A program made the translations under genes and the position numbers. Under the pieces are notes generated by a model. It was not told the origin of the DNA and did no database searches. It was given only the letters and a program-made list of their open reading frames with translations. Source: Acidimicrobiales bacterium (lineage in GTDB: Bacteria; Actinomycetota; Acidimicrobiia; Acidimicrobiales; Iamiaceae). From it: a DNA stretch of 40,874 nt. The DNA lies in NCBI GenBank assembly GCA_025463985.1, contig JAODBM010000053.1, positions 1 to 40,874 on the forward strand. Reading direction: 5' to 3'. The stretch's first letter is position 1. Every line of letters begins with the position of its first letter. Of the stretch, positions 40,416 to 40,874 are shown piece after piece.

Positions 40416-40599
40416 CCGGTCATCCTCGCGCTCGGCTCACTGCCGACGCGGTGCCGAGCGGCGACCACCGGGCGGATGCGCGCGGGCGCGACGTGGGGCC
40501 ACCTCCGGACGCCGAGAGCAGGCTGCCGGCCTCGTCGCCCCCTCGTGGGATCGCAGCGGTGCAAGATGGGGCCATCCAGCACCTGGCGAGGGAGGCCCA

Positions 40600-40874
40600 G
40601 TGAGCGAGACCACCACCTGCCCGGCCTGCAACACGGCGCTGCCCGCGGGCGCGGCGTTCTGCACGTCCTGTGGCACGAGGTTGGGCACGGAGGGCGCCAC
40701 CGCGCCCGCTGCTGCGGCGCCACCGCCACCCCCAGGACCGGACGTGACCCGCGTCGACACGCCCGGTCTGCACGACGCCACCCAGGTGCAACCGGTCGTC
40801 GAGGAGCCGCCACCCGGCGCACCGCCGGGGCCGAGCGAGCCGGCCTGGGAGGCGCCGCCACCGGCCTGGCAGCC
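40600..40874 (+). CDS. Zinc-ribbon protein with proline-rich linker (partial, runs off the right edge)
   Basis: Begins at GTG 40600 after GAGGGAGG (40588-40595). The 91 visible residues start with a zinc ribbon, CPACNTALPAGAAFCTSCG, that is CxxC-x11-CxxC, followed by a long Pro/Ala/Gly/Glu-rich stretch (PPPPPGPDVT, EEPPPGAPPGPSEPAWEAPPP). This layout is common for actinobacterial membrane proteins in which a cytosolic zinc ribbon and disordered linker precede transmembrane or other domains. The C-terminal part is outside the window, so no function is given. The GNAT gene on its left is divergent. Confidence 0.75.
   Translation, partial: MSETTTCPACNTALPAGAAFCTSCGTRLGTEGATAPAAAAPPPPPGPDVTRVDTPGLHDATQVQPVVEEPPPGAPPGPSEPAWEAPPPAWQ

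Overview
The window is about 41 kb of very GC-rich DNA with densely packed genes, many GTG starts and 4-bp GTGA/ATGA stop-start overlaps. The protein set (ECF sigma with a zinc anti-sigma, GAF-ANTAR regulator, TIGR03086 and maleylpyruvate-isomerase-N proteins, DUF4214 secreted proteins, a mycobacterial-looking P450, several SDRs) points to a chromosomal segment of a free-living actinobacterium. A member of Acidimicrobiia or a related uncultured lineage is my guess. There is no 16S gene or taxonomic marker, so this is inference.

Layout. 0-1 kb: an ECF sigma factor and its anti-sigma factor run leftward, divergent from a cupredoxin lipoprotein. 1.5-7.4 kb: a YyaL/DUF255 thioredoxin-like protein, a secreted DUF4214-SGNH hydrolase, a nitroreductase, a hypothetical protein, a GNAT and a small lipoprotein. 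7.3-10.9 kb: a leftward operon of a haem-oxygenase-fold metalloprotein, 4-hydroxyphenylpyruvate dioxygenase and a fumarylacetoacetase-family hydrolase, divergent from an Lrp/AsnC regulator. This looks like part of tyrosine catabolism without homogentisate dioxygenase. At 11 kb there is a tRNA-Cys(GCA), followed by a 38-bp near-perfect palindrome.

11.2-24.8 kb is a catabolic block. A leftward six-gene operon (aldehyde dehydrogenase, SDR, double carboxymuconolactone decarboxylase-like protein, 3-hydroxyisobutyrate-dehydrogenase-like protein, TetR, flavin/PNPOx-fold protein) faces a rightward SDR. A second TetR gene is divergent from an SDR-P450 pair across a clear operator. Then come a GAF-ANTAR regulator and a PilZ protein (divergent), a phytanoyl-CoA-dioxygenase-like enzyme translationally coupled to a 3-alpha-HSD-like SDR, and an orphan family-5 solute-binding lipoprotein. 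Together these read as uptake and stepwise oxidation of an unidentified, probably hydrophobic or alicyclic, substrate.

24.9-40.9 kb is a mixed region: a membrane diguanylate cyclase, an SRPBCC protein, a nitroreductase and PNPOx pair, a secreted TolB-like propeller-DUF4214 protein, an HxlR regulator divergent from a cupin/TIGR03086 pair, a D-aminoacylase-like amidohydrolase coupled to a TauD/TfdA dioxygenase, a streptomycin-6-kinase-like protein, secreted proteins, an MBL-fold hydrolase with an altered metal motif, a DinB-like protein, a small GNAT and the start of a zinc-ribbon protein that leaves the window. No transposase, integrase, CRISPR array or rRNA was seen.
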